Shown: positions 34,860 through 43,698 of the stretch, in pieces
Position numbering within the stretch: the first letter of the stretch is position 1
Layout of the letters: the number at the start of each line of letters is the position of its first letter
Assembly (NCBI GenBank): GCA_029218445.1
Contig: JAQXRI010000137.1
Span: forward strand, 1-58,440
Direction: 5' to 3'
Length of the DNA: 58,440 nt
Source of the DNA: Prevotellaceae bacterium
GTDB taxonomy: Bacteria > Bacteroidota > Bacteroidia > Bacteroidales > Bacteroidaceae
The notes under the pieces: generated by a model
What the model saw: only the letters and a program-made list of their open reading frames with translations
Databases searched by the model: none
What the model was told of the DNA's origin: nothing
Position numbers and translations under genes: made by a program

Positions 34860-34903
34860 GTGCAAAGATACAATTTTTTTGTTATTAGTTTGTATCTTTG
34901 CAC
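34860..34903. promoter_or_regulatory. Palindromic divergent promoter (C11 peptidase / GH25 lysozyme)
   Basis: GTGCAAAGATACAA (34860-34873) and TTGTATCTTTGCAC (34890-34903) are a perfect 14-bp inverted repeat. Each arm contains an outward-facing TATCTTTGC -7 box: minus strand at 34870-34862 for the peptidase (short leader of about 12 nt), plus strand at 34893-34901 for the lysozyme. The two promoters overlap each other's -33 regions. Confidence 0.65.
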
Positions 34904-34921
34904 CTAAATTTGACATATAAG

Positions 34922-35611
34922 ATGAAAAAACTGACGATATTGGCTTTTTTAGCCGTTACTTTGGGTGCAAAAGCCCAAAATATTCATGAACAATGTGAGG
35001 ATACGTGTACTCATGTACACGGAATTGACCTGAGCCATTACCAGGGAGAGGTCTTTTGGGAAACTGTAGGTGAGAATACAAAAATGGCTTACGTTTATCT
35101 GAAGGCGACAGAAGGTGGTGACCGTATTGACGAAAGGTATGAAAACAACATATTGCTGGCCAATCGATATGGACTAAAGGTAGGCAGCTATCACTTCTAT
35201 CGTCCCAAAACGGAACAACAAAAGCAATTGGAGAATTTCATGACACAGTGCAGGCCTGGTGAGCAAGACTTAATTCCGATGATTGACATCGAGACCAAAA
35301 GCGGCCTTGGTACTGAAGCCTTCTGTGATTCATTGTTGAAATTTCTTGATTTGGTAGAACAGGCATATAAACAAAAGCCATTAATCTACACATTTACCAA
35401 TTTCTACAATAAATATCTTGTGGGAAAGCTCGACGACTATCCACTAATGATAGCTCAATATAATGATAAAGAGCCTGTATTGGCAGATGACCGTGATTAT
35501 ATAATGTGGCAATATACTTGCAAGGGACGGATTGTTGGAGTAAACGGTTATGTCGATAAGAGTAGATTTATGGGCCGCCACGGACTCAAAGAAATAAGAT
35601 ACAGACATTAA
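34922..35611 (+). CDS. GH25 lysozyme (muramidase)
   Basis: A 229-residue exported glycoside hydrolase family 25 enzyme that cleaves peptidoglycan between MurNAc and GlcNAc. Signal peptide MKKLTILAFLAVTLGAKA. Active-site segments: GIDLSHYQGEVFWETV (Asp36), VYLKATEGGD (Glu64) and LIPMIDIETKSG (Asp122, Glu124), then YTFTNFYNKYLVGKL and DYIMWQYTCKGRIVGV, standard GH25 strands. The first ATG of the frame (34898) lies inside the promoter; 34922 begins the signal peptide. It could serve cell-wall remodelling or attack on other bacteria. The zinc-ribbon gene follows 35 nt later, possibly in the same transcript. Confidence 0.9.
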   Translation: MKKLTILAFLAVTLGAKAQNIHEQCEDTCTHVHGIDLSHYQGEVFWETVGENTKMAYVYLKATEGGDRIDERYENNILLANRYGLKVGSYHFYRPKTEQQKQLENFMTQCRPGEQDLIPMIDIETKSGLGTEAFCDSLLKFLDLVEQAYKQKPLIYTFTNFYNKYLVGKLDDYPLMIAQYNDKEPVLADDRDYIMWQYTCKGRIVGVNGYVDKSRFMGRHGLKEIRYRH

Positions 35612-35646
35612 CAAATAAACAATATAAAAATAACACCAAAATAAAC

Positions 35647-36807
35647 ATGGCAATAATTAAATGTCCTGAATGCGGCCATCAGGTAAGCGACAAGGCCGCT
35701 ACTTGTCCAAGCTGTGGTGTAGGAATACATGGCAAGGTGACAAAATGTCCTGAATGTGGTGAATTTGTCTTCAACGACCAACCTCTATGCCCAAACTGCC
35801 ATTGTCCATTGGAACAGAAGAGCGACGAAGGAAGGCAGACAGAAAGCGCAGTCAATACACCAAACACTCTCGACTCAAGTACGTCGTCAATTCAAGCCAG
35901 CGGGAACTCAACCGTTGGCAGTGCAACAAAACCGAACAAAAAATCATGGACACCTTGGATTGTCGCATTTGTAATTGCACTCTGCATAGTATTTGTTGGC
36001 CTGTACTTCTACATGTCATCCCAAGTCAAGAACGAGCTCGAGGCTTACGAGAATGCCATGCAAAGTTCTGAACCTGCTGTATTGCAAAATTTTCTTGACA
36101 TATACAATGATGCTCCACGCGAGCATAGAGATTCTGTTTCAAGTCATTTAGAAATGTTGAAAAGAGTAGATCAGGATTGGACAAATGCTATCGTAAGCAA
36201 TTCTAAATCAGCCTTATTAAGATACATTCAGCTTCATCCCAACAGCACTCACAATGTTGAAGCAAAAATAAAAATAGACTCTCTCGACTGGATTGACGCT
36301 TCAGTTAAGAACACAGCTGAATCTTATCAAAAATATATAGCAGAGCATTCTGATGGTATGTATATCGACCAAGCCCATGACGCATTTGCACAGATGGATG
36401 CCAAAAAAGTCAATATGGATGACAAGGAAAGAATAAGTTCGATATTTTCAACGTTCTTTAATGCTTTGGGGCAGAATGACGAAACAACGCTCACATTGTG
36501 TGTTGACAATATCCTCACAAGTTTCCTTCACAAAGCAAATGCATCTAAAACAGACGTTATAGGATATATGCACAAAATTCATGCCGCTGATGTTTCAAAG
36601 GTTGACTTTAGAATGAACAACGACTGGAGAATTGAGAAAACCGACGACGGCAATGGCAACTTTATGTACAATGTGAACTTTTCGGTTGACCAAAATATTG
36701 AGCATTTTGAAGACGGTGATAAATCTTTCAATACTTTTAAAGTTAATGCAAAAGTATCTTCGGACGACAAAATCACAGAATTAAACATGCAGAGAATAGT
36801 TCAATAA
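35647..36807 (+). CDS. Zinc-ribbon, single-pass membrane protein of unknown function
   Basis: A 386-residue protein with two N-terminal zinc ribbons: CPECGHQVSDKAATCPSCG (about 6-24) and CPECGEFVFNDQPLCPNC (about 34-51). A low-complexity Ser/Thr/Asn linker leads to one membrane helix (WTPWIVAFVIALCIVFVGLYF, about 100-121). The rest is probably extracytoplasmic: a helical segment and, from about 270, a small beta-rich domain similar in size to NTF2-like folds. The topology puts the zinc ribbons in the cytoplasm. Family membership beyond zinc-ribbon is not recognised; a sensor or stress role is possible. It is followed by a clear terminator. Confidence 0.75.
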   Translation: MAIIKCPECGHQVSDKAATCPSCGVGIHGKVTKCPECGEFVFNDQPLCPNCHCPLEQKSDEGRQTESAVNTPNTLDSSTSSIQASGNSTVGSATKPNKKSWTPWIVAFVIALCIVFVGLYFYMSSQVKNELEAYENAMQSSEPAVLQNFLDIYNDAPREHRDSVSSHLEMLKRVDQDWTNAIVSNSKSALLRYIQLHPNSTHNVEAKIKIDSLDWIDASVKNTAESYQKYIAEHSDGMYIDQAHDAFAQMDAKKVNMDDKERISSIFSTFFNALGQNDETTLTLCVDNILTSFLHKANASKTDVIGYMHKIHAADVSKVDFRMNNDWRIEKTDDGNGNFMYNVNFSVDQNIEHFEDGDKSFNTFKVNAKVSSDDKITELNMQRIVQ

Positions 36808-36841
36808 CAATATAATAAGCCACAGTTGCATCAGCCGAATC

Positions 36842-36877
36842 TTCGCCCTATAATTATAATATATAATGTAGGGCGAA
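36842..36877 (+). terminator. Terminator after the zinc-ribbon gene
   Basis: TTCGCCCTA (36842-36850) pairs perfectly with TAGGGCGAA (36869-36877), followed by AATTTT. Confidence 0.8.
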
Positions 36878-36942
36878 AATTTTAGCAATTATCTATTTAT
36901 CATAACGCCGATTACGATTTTTAGAAAAAAGTAAATCAAAAG

Positions 36943-36974
36943 TTTGGTAGTTATAAAATTAATTAGTACCTTTG
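36943..36974 (+). promoter_or_regulatory. Promoter of the tRNA-Lys cluster
   Basis: TTTG at 36943-36946 and TACCTTTG at 36967-36974 with exactly 20 nt between; the first tRNA begins 23 nt downstream. Confidence 0.75.
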
Positions 36975-36997
36975 CACCCGCAAAACTGAAAGGCGAT

Positions 36998-37070
36998 GCG
37001 CTTGTAGCTCAGTTGGTAGAGCACCTGACTCTTAATCAGGGTGTCCAGGGTTCGAGCCCCTGCAGGCGTA
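36998..37070 (+). tRNA. tRNA-Lys (CTT), copy 1
   Basis: A 73-nt cloverleaf: acceptor GCGCTTG with CAGGCGT, anticodon arm CCTGA-CTCTTAA-TCAGG (anticodon CTT), T arm CAGGGTTCGAGCCCCTG. CCA is not encoded. Confidence 0.93.
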
Positions 37071-37138
37071 CAGACTTCAAAAACAGTGGAAAATTGATGT
37101 CAAAATATTGACGACAATCCATATACCATCAGTAAATT

Positions 37139-37211
37139 GCGCTTGTAGCTCAGTTGGTAGAGCACCTGACTCTTAATCAGGGTGTCCAGGGTTCGAGCCC
37201 CTGCAGGCGTA
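37139..37211 (+). tRNA. tRNA-Lys (CTT), copy 2
   Basis: Identical in sequence to copy 1; separated from it by 68 nt of unrelated spacer. CCA is not encoded. Confidence 0.93.
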
Positions 37212-37241
37212 CAAATTTTCCACGACTAAACCGTAAAAGGA

Positions 37242-37314
37242 GCGCTTGTAGCTCAGTTGGTAGAGCACCTGACTCTTAATCAGGGTGTCCAGGGTTCGAG
37301 CCCCTGCAGGCGTA
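37242..37314 (+). tRNA. tRNA-Lys (CTT), copy 3
   Basis: Identical to copies 1 and 2, 30 nt after copy 2. CCA is not encoded. Likely on one transcript with the other two. Confidence 0.93.
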
Positions 37315-37420
37315 CAGACCACAGCGTGATGGCAGCATCCAATGAGATGTCTGCCATCTATTTGTTTAAGGATAATTATCATTATTGTACATCATGAAAT
37401 CAGTACATATTTTGAATACA

Positions 37421-39880
37421 ATGAACGACAATCATAACAATGCTTTCTCAATGATAGCCGACATCGAAGGTGATTTTTTCGAGATGTCAAAAGCAGACAT
37501 GCCCACCACATTACCTTTGCTTGTGACCCGCAATATGGTCATGTTTCCAGGTGTTGTGGCGCCTATTATCATTGCACGAACATCAAGTTACAAAATTGTG
37601 CGTCAATGTGAAAGGAAACACGACATGATTGCCGTTGTACCACAGATTGACCCCGCAGTGGAAAATCCAATTGGTAAAGACATCTTTGAATATGGTGTAT
37701 ATGCACATGTAGTCAAGGCACTTGAGTTGCCTGGTGGCGGCGTGACAGCCATACTTCAAGCATTTGGCAAACTAAAGATTGAAGAAGTGCAAGACGGAGG
37801 TCAATATCTTACAGCCCAAGTACAGCCATTTACAGACCAAAATGTAGCGGAAGGCGATTCGGAATTCAAGACAGCCGTTGAAGATTTGCGTCGCAGGACA
37901 CTTCAATATATCCGTTTGAATGAAGACATTCCAGACGATGCCATGTTTGCCATAAGCAACGTCAAGAACGACATGATGACCATAAACTACCTTTGCACCA
38001 ATATGCCTTTCGACTTTAAGGAAAAGTTAGATTTGCTTAATGTGTCTGACATGAAGGAAAGGTTGTTTAAACTGATGCGCATTATTGACAGGGAAACAAA
38101 GCTACAGGAACTTAAGCAGAACATTCGCGAGAAGACACGTGACGATCTTGACGAACAGCAAAAGAATTATTTTATACAACAGCAAATAAAAAACCTGCAA
38201 GCAGAAATCAACAATGGCGATTCATCACCAGAGTATCAAGCTCTTGTGGCGAAGGCCAATATGAAGATTATGCCGGACAATGTGTATGAGGTGTTCAAGA
38301 AGGAATTGGACAAATTAGACCAGATTAATACACAAAGTCCTGATTACAATATTCAGTTGACCTATTTGCAGACATTTGTATCATTGCCTTGGGGTATATA
38401 TACATTTGACGATTTAAATCTCAAACGAGCTCAAAGAGTTCTTGACCGTGCTCATTATGGAATGCAGAAAGTCAAGGAGCGCATACTCGAATTCATTGCT
38501 GTCTTAAGTCTGAGGGCCGACATGAAGTCACCAATCATCTGCCTCTACGGGCCTCCCGGCGTTGGCAAAACCAGCCTTGGCAAAAGCATCGCCGATTCAT
38601 TGCGACGCAAATATGTCAGGATTTCTTTAGGCGGCCTGCATGACGAATCAGAGATAAGAGGCCACAGGAGAACATACATAGGTGCAATGCCGGGACGTAT
38701 TATCAAAAGCCTACAGAAAGCCGAGTCAGCTAATCCAGTATTCATACTTGACGAGATAGACAAGGTGACTCAGAATACTGTAAATGGCGATCCAGCGTCG
38801 GCACTGCTTGAGGTTCTCGACCCTGAACAGAACAGCGCATTCCACGACAATTACCTGGACGTTGATTTCGACTTGTCAAAAGTATTGTTCATAGCAACAG
38901 CCAACGATATAAATTCCATTCCTCGTCCCCTACTCGACAGAATGGAAATAATAGATGTGTCAGGTTATATAACAGAAGAGAAACTTGAAATAGCCAAACG
39001 TCATCTGATACCTAAGCTGTTGGAAACTACTGGATTGAATAAACATGGCAAACTAACATTCACAAAGACGGCAATTGAAAAGATTATTGAACAATACACG
39101 CGTGAAAGCGGTGTACGTCAATTGGAAAAACAAATCGACAAAGCATTGAGAAAAGTAGCTTTGAAATTGGCCAGTGAAGGTGTTATGCCATACAAAAAGA
39201 TCACACCACAGGAGATTGTCGAGCTATTGGGTACACCTCCGTTTTATAGGGACATCTATCAAGGCAACAATTATGCCGGTGTTGTGACTGGCTTGGCGTG
39301 GACAAGCGTAGGTGGCGAAATACTCTTCATAGAGACGAGCCTAAGCAAAGGTAAAGGTTCAAAATTAACGTTGACTGGCAACTTGGGCGATGTAATGAAA
39401 GAGTCGGCTGTGCTTGCATTAGAATATGTAAAGTCACATTCCGAGATGCTGAACATTGACTATCGCATCTTTGATAATTATAACATGCACATCCATGTAC
39501 CTGAAGGAGCTACCCCAAAAGATGGCCCTTCAGCAGGTATTACCATAGCCACTTCTATTGCGTCTGCACTTACTCAGCGTAAAGTGCGCGCCAACGTTGC
39601 CATGACCGGAGAAATAACGCTTCGAGGCAAAGTGCTTCCTGTTGGTGGAATAAAAGAAAAGATACTTGCAGCAAAGAGGGCTGGAATAACAGACATCTTG
39701 CTTTGCAAAGACAATGAGAAAGACATTAAGGATATTCCCGACATGTACTTGAAAGGCATAACATTCCATTATGTGGAAAACATTAAAGACGTTTGGGATT
39801 TTGCATTGACAGACCAAATTGTTGACAATCCGCAAGTATATGATATCGAAGACAATAACAACGACAAAATAGAACAATAA
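37421..39880 (+). CDS. lon: ATP-dependent protease Lon
   Basis: About 819 residues. The N-terminal substrate domain starts at [20 protein letters not shown]; a coiled segment [20 protein letters not shown] precedes the AAA+ domain, with Walker [19 protein letters not shown] and Walker [12 protein letters not shown]; the protease domain has Ser704 in [10 protein letters not shown] and Lys745 in [14 protein letters not shown]. Lon degrades misfolded and regulatory proteins. The frame opens at a TTG (37385) and an ATG at 37394; I prefer 37421 ([17 protein letters not shown]) because homologues begin with a similar short Asn/Asp-rich leader, but 37394 is possible. The tgt start codon overlaps the lon stop (TAATG). 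Confidence 0.95.
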   Translation: MNDNHNNAFSMIADIEGDFFEMSKADMPTTLPLLVTRNMVMFPGVVAPIIIARTSSYKIVRQCERKHDMIAVVPQIDPAVENPIGKDIFEYGVYAHVVKALELPGGGVTAILQAFGKLKIEEVQDGGQYLTAQVQPFTDQNVAEGDSEFKTAVEDLRRRTLQYIRLNEDIPDDAMFAISNVKNDMMTINYLCTNMPFDFKEKLDLLNVSDMKERLFKLMRIIDRETKLQELKQNIREKTRDDLDEQQKNYFIQQQIKNLQAEINNGDSSPEYQALVAKANMKIMPDNVYEVFKKELDKLDQINTQSPDYNIQLTYLQTFVSLPWGIYTFDDLNLKRAQRVLDRAHYGMQKVKERILEFIAVLSLRADMKSPIICLYGPPGVGKTSLGKSIADSLRRKYVRISLGGLHDESEIRGHRRTYIGAMPGRIIKSLQKAESANPVFILDEIDKVTQNTVNGDPASALLEVLDPEQNSAFHDNYLDVDFDLSKVLFIATANDINSIPRPLLDRMEIIDVSGYITEEKLEIAKRHLIPKLLETTGLNKHGKLTFTKTAIEKIIEQYTRESGVRQLEKQIDKALRKVALKLASEGVMPYKKITPQEIVELLGTPPFYRDIYQGNNYAGVVTGLAWTSVGGEILFIETSLSKGKGSKLTLTGNLGDVMKESAVLALEYVKSHSEMLNIDYRIFDNYNMHIHVPEGATPKDGPSAGITIATSIASALTQRKVRANVAMTGEITLRGKVLPVGGIKEKILAAKRAGITDILLCKDNEKDIKDIPDMYLKGITFHYVENIKDVWDFALTDQIVDNPQVYDIEDNNNDKIEQ

Positions 39881-41007
39881 TGGAATTTCAACTCCAATAT
39901 ACCGATAAATGTTCTGATGCCAGAGCAGGTGTCATAACTACATCGCATGGTCAAATACAAACTCCTATTTTCATGCCTGTAGGTACTTGTGGCAGCGTTA
40001 AGGGCGTTCACTTTTCCGAGCTGCGTTCTCAGATTAATGCCCAAATAATTCTCGGCAATACTTATCACCTCTACCTTCGTCCTGGACTCGACATTTTGCG
40101 AAAGGCAGGTGGACTGCACGGCTTCAATGGTTGGGAACGCCCTATATTGACCGACTCCGGAGGCTTTCAAGTATTTTCACTTACAGGCATACGAAAATTA
40201 CGTGAAGAAGGTTGTGAATTCAGGTCACATATTGACGGTTCGAAACATTTCTTCACACCTGAAAATGTTATGGACACTCAGCGCGTCATAGGAGCTGACA
40301 TCATCATGGCTTTTGACGAATGTCCACCAGGCCAGAGCGACCATCAATATGCTAAAAAAAGCCTAATGTTAACCCAACGATGGCTCGACCGCTGCATAAA
40401 ACGTTTTGGCGAGACTACCCCACTCTATGGTTACGATCAAACGCTGTTTCCAATTGTCCAAGGTTGCACATTCAAAGACTTGCGTCAAGATGCCGCCAAA
40501 TATGTTGCAGACAAAGGTGCCGATGGCAATGCCATAGGTGGATTGGCTGTGGGCGAACCTACCGATGTCATGTATGACATGATAGAAGTAGTGAATGAAA
40601 TACTTCCCAAAGACAAGCCACGCTATCTAATGGGCGTTGGCACCCCACAAAACCTGTTGGAAGCCATCGAGCGAGGTGTTGACATGTTTGATTGTGTCAT
40701 GCCCACCCGCAATGGAAGAAATGCCATGCTGTTCACATACGAAGGCACTATCAATATACGCAACAAGAAATGGGAGGACGATTTTTCGCCTATTGACCCT
40801 TCTGGCTGCGATATCGACCGAGTATATTCAAAGGCCTATCTGCACCATCTGTTCAAGGCCCAAGAACTCTTGGCACTCCAAATAGCAAGCATTCATAATC
40901 TTGCGTTTTATCTACGTCTTGTTTCTGATGCTCGCAAACACATTCTTTCAGGTGATTTTGTGTCATGGAAGAGAAGCGTAATAGAAGATTTAGGGAAGAG
41001 AGTATAA
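39880..41007 (+). CDS. tgt: Queuine/preQ1 tRNA-guanine transglycosylase
   Basis: A 375-residue enzyme that exchanges G34 for preQ1 in tRNAs with GUN anticodons, part of queuosine synthesis. Substrate loop ILTDSGGFQVFSL with the general acid/base Asp, GGLAVGEP, and nucleophile Asp in MFDCVMPTRNGRN are intact. The usual zinc site CxCxxC before YSxAYLHH is altered: here the region is DPSGCDIDRVYSKAYLHH, so the three Cys positions read Ser, Cys, Asp, with the later His (ASIHNL) kept. The ATG overlaps the lon stop. Second gene of a four-gene run. Confidence 0.93.
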   Translation: MEFQLQYTDKCSDARAGVITTSHGQIQTPIFMPVGTCGSVKGVHFSELRSQINAQIILGNTYHLYLRPGLDILRKAGGLHGFNGWERPILTDSGGFQVFSLTGIRKLREEGCEFRSHIDGSKHFFTPENVMDTQRVIGADIIMAFDECPPGQSDHQYAKKSLMLTQRWLDRCIKRFGETTPLYGYDQTLFPIVQGCTFKDLRQDAAKYVADKGADGNAIGGLAVGEPTDVMYDMIEVVNEILPKDKPRYLMGVGTPQNLLEAIERGVDMFDCVMPTRNGRNAMLFTYEGTINIRNKKWEDDFSPIDPSGCDIDRVYSKAYLHHLFKAQELLALQIASIHNLAFYLRLVSDARKHILSGDFVSWKRSVIEDLGKRV

Positions 41008-41028
41008 CCAACAGTAATACTGATTGTT

Positions 41029-42270
41029 ATGAAATACAAGAAAATCAGGAAACGTCATCGGCTTCTTCGCATCATGCGAAGCATACGTCGAGGCTTTGGC
41101 AAGACTTTTGGACGACATAGCATAATAGGACGTTGTCTTTATCCTATTGTTTGTCTATTGTCTTTATTAAATCCTTTCAGATATGTCAAACGAATAGACA
41201 GATACATAATAGGTAAATTCATTGGTACATACATCTATTCCATCATCCTCATCATATCAATATCCATTGTATTTGATGTCAACGAGAATTTGGCAAAATT
41301 CACAACCAACCACGCACCACTGCGAGCAATCGTTTTCGACTATTATGCCAACTTCGTGCCATATTTTGCCAATCTTTTCAGTCCCTTGTTTGTATTCATA
41401 GCCGTCATCTTCTTTACATCAAAACTGGCTGGCAATTCTGAGGTGATAGCCATGTTGGCTTCAGGTATGGGATTTAAGCGTTTGTTGCGTCCTTACATGA
41501 TTTCCGCCGCATTGATTTCCATTCTCAATTTTACATTGGGAGCGTATGTCATTCCAAAAGGAACAGTGATAAGGCATGATTTCGAATCGCTTTACAAAAA
41601 TAACAAGAAAAAGACCTCGGCCACTAATGTCCAGCTCCAGGTGGGCAAAGGAGTGATAGCTTACATACAGCAATATGACGATGTAACAAAGACAGGTTAC
41701 GGCTTCTCGCTTGACAAGTTTGAGAACAAGAAACTCGTGAGTCACATGACTGCCAATGTAATCAAGTACGATACGATATCCGACAGCCGTTATCAGTGGC
41801 GGGCCATAAACTATAAGATAAGGTCGTTGAAAGGCATGCGTGAGCATATAACATCCGGTTCTGAAATTGACACTTTGATAATGATGGAGCCAATGGATTT
41901 GGTATTCAGCAAGGGACAGCAGGAAACCTTTACCAGTCCCGAATTGCTGCGCTACATCTCAAAGCAAAAAGACCGTGGTTCAAGCAACGTCGTGCAATAT
42001 GAAGTGGAATACCACAAACGCATAGCAGCATGTTGCGCTTCATTTATTCTCACCATAATAGGAGCCAGTCTTTCTGCCCGCAAGCGCAAGGGCGGCATGG
42101 GCCTGTATCTTGGCATTGGCATGGCGTTGAGCTTTACTTACATTCTGCTTCAGACCATTAGCTCAACATTTGCCATCAATGCCGATACACCACCTGTTTT
42201 GGCAGCGTGGATACCTAATATTTTATATTTTGCGATTGCATATTATTGTTACAAGAAAGCACCCAACTAA
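41029..42270 (+). CDS. LptF/LptG family (YjgP/YjgQ) permease
   Basis: A 413-residue membrane protein of the lipopolysaccharide export permease family. About six helices are arranged three on each side of a periplasmic beta-jellyroll (about 190-290): for example FIGTYIYSIILIISISIVFD and FANLFSPLFVFIAVIFFTSK before it, and CCASFILTIIGASLSA and LGIGMALSFTYILLQTISST after it. LptF and LptG form the inner-membrane half of the LptB2FG extractor. The first 50 residues are an unusually basic extension (RHRLLRIMRSIRRGFGKTFG), so the true start may be internal. Which of F or G it is cannot be decided. Its stop overlaps the helicase start (TAATG). Confidence 0.85.
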   Translation: MKYKKIRKRHRLLRIMRSIRRGFGKTFGRHSIIGRCLYPIVCLLSLLNPFRYVKRIDRYIIGKFIGTYIYSIILIISISIVFDVNENLAKFTTNHAPLRAIVFDYYANFVPYFANLFSPLFVFIAVIFFTSKLAGNSEVIAMLASGMGFKRLLRPYMISAALISILNFTLGAYVIPKGTVIRHDFESLYKNNKKKTSATNVQLQVGKGVIAYIQQYDDVTKTGYGFSLDKFENKKLVSHMTANVIKYDTISDSRYQWRAINYKIRSLKGMREHITSGSEIDTLIMMEPMDLVFSKGQQETFTSPELLRYISKQKDRGSSNVVQYEVEYHKRIAACCASFILTIIGASLSARKRKGGMGLYLGIGMALSFTYILLQTISSTFAINADTPPVLAAWIPNILYFAIAYYCYKKAPN

Positions 42271-43574
42271 TGAAATTTGAAGAAACATATCTCAATGACA
42301 ATATCCTGGATGCATTATACGACATGCATTTTGAAGAGTGTACTCCTATACAAGCCGGTTGCATTCCTGAAATTCTCGACTATAAGGATGTTATAGGAAT
42401 AGCACAGACAGGAACAGGAAAGACGGCAGCCTACCTGCTGCCCATACTCAGTATGCTCGACGAAGAAGACTATCCTAAAGATGCCATCAACTGCATAATA
42501 ATGTCACCAACAAGGGAATTAGCCCAGCAAATCGACCAAGCAATGCAAGGATTCGGTTACTATCTTGATGGTATAAGCAGTGTTGCTGTGTATGGCGGAA
42601 ACGACGGTGCCCGATATGACCAGGAGATGAAAAGTCTTCGTATGGGAGCCGATGTTGTCATCGCCACTCCCGGACGCCTGCTGAGCCACATTCGAATGGG
42701 CAATGTTGACATGAGTCGCGTCAGCTTCTTTGTCCTTGACGAGGCAGACCGAATGCTTGACATGGGATTCAGTGACGACATTATGCAGATTGTCAAGCAA
42801 CTACCCGAAAACCGCCAAACCATCATGTTCTCGGCCACTATGCCCGACAAAATCCAAGCCTTGGCAAAATCCATACTCCACAATCCCGTAGAAGTAAAGA
42901 TTGCAGTCAGCAAACCTGCTGAGAAAATCCACCAGATGGCTTACGTTTGCTATGAGTCACAGAAATTGGAAATCATTAAACATCTATTTAAAGGCAATAG
43001 GCTTCAGCGTGTGATTTTGTTCTCTGGTAAAAAAGAGAAAGTAAAGGAAGTGGGTCGCCAGCTTGCGCTTATGGGGGTCAACTGCTGTCAGATGCACAGC
43101 GACTTGACACAACAGGAGAGGGACGAGGTGATGTTTATGTTCAAGTCAGGACAAAAGGACGTGCTGGTTGCTACTGACATTGTTGCGCGTGGCATTGACA
43201 TTGACGACATTCAAATGGTCATCAATTATGATGTCCCGCACGATAGCGAAGACTATGTACACCGCATAGGCAGAACAGCCCGTGCCGACCGCGACGGCGA
43301 AGCCATTACATTAGTCAGCGAACCTGACATGTTCTTGTTTGGACAAATAGAAAAATTCATTGAGAAGACAATAGAAAAAATCCCTCTGCCAGAAGACATG
43401 GGCGATGGTCCTGCATACAATCCAATAAAACATAGCGGCCCACGAGGCAAAGGTAATAAGGCAGGAAATGGAGGAAGACGCCGTGGCAAAAAGGGAACAA
43501 GCAACCATCATGGCAATAAGAGAAGCAACAGAAAGAAAAAACCGACAGGTAAAGATGAAAAAAACAGCAAATAA
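42270..43574 (+). CDS. DEAD-box ATP-dependent RNA helicase
   Basis: A 434-residue RNA helicase. Motif I AQTGTGKTAAYLLP, Ia PTRELAQQ, motif II VLDEADRMLDMGF, motif III SAT, and motif VI HRIGRTARAD are all present, with the Q motif at FEECTPIQAG. The C-terminal 55 residues are a basic Gly/Arg/Lys/Asn-rich tail (GNKAGNGGRRRGKKGTSNHH) typical of RhlE/CsdA-type RNA-binding extensions. The ATG at 42270 overlaps the permease stop codon; an upstream ATG at 42246 lies inside that gene. Likely helps ribosome assembly or RNA turnover at low temperature. Confidence 0.93.
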   Translation: MKFEETYLNDNILDALYDMHFEECTPIQAGCIPEILDYKDVIGIAQTGTGKTAAYLLPILSMLDEEDYPKDAINCIIMSPTRELAQQIDQAMQGFGYYLDGISSVAVYGGNDGARYDQEMKSLRMGADVVIATPGRLLSHIRMGNVDMSRVSFFVLDEADRMLDMGFSDDIMQIVKQLPENRQTIMFSATMPDKIQALAKSILHNPVEVKIAVSKPAEKIHQMAYVCYESQKLEIIKHLFKGNRLQRVILFSGKKEKVKEVGRQLALMGVNCCQMHSDLTQQERDEVMFMFKSGQKDVLVATDIVARGIDIDDIQMVINYDVPHDSEDYVHRIGRTARADRDGEAITLVSEPDMFLFGQIEKFIEKTIEKIPLPEDMGDGPAYNPIKHSGPRGKGNKAGNGGRRRGKKGTSNHHGNKRSNRKKKPTGKDEKNSK

Positions 43575-43607
43575 TTTGTTGGTTTCGATTTTTATTGCTA
43601 CCTTTGC
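43575..43607 (+). promoter_or_regulatory. Promoter of rho
   Basis: TTTG at 43575-43578 and TACCTTTG at 43599-43606 with 20 nt between, leaving an 85-nt leader before the rho start codon. Confidence 0.7.
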
Positions 43608-43698
43608 ACGTGTTTTTCATTAATGCGTTTCCTTTTATCTCTTAAAAACGCAACCCCGAAACTCATAATAAGCAAAAACATATACAACTTTACATAGT

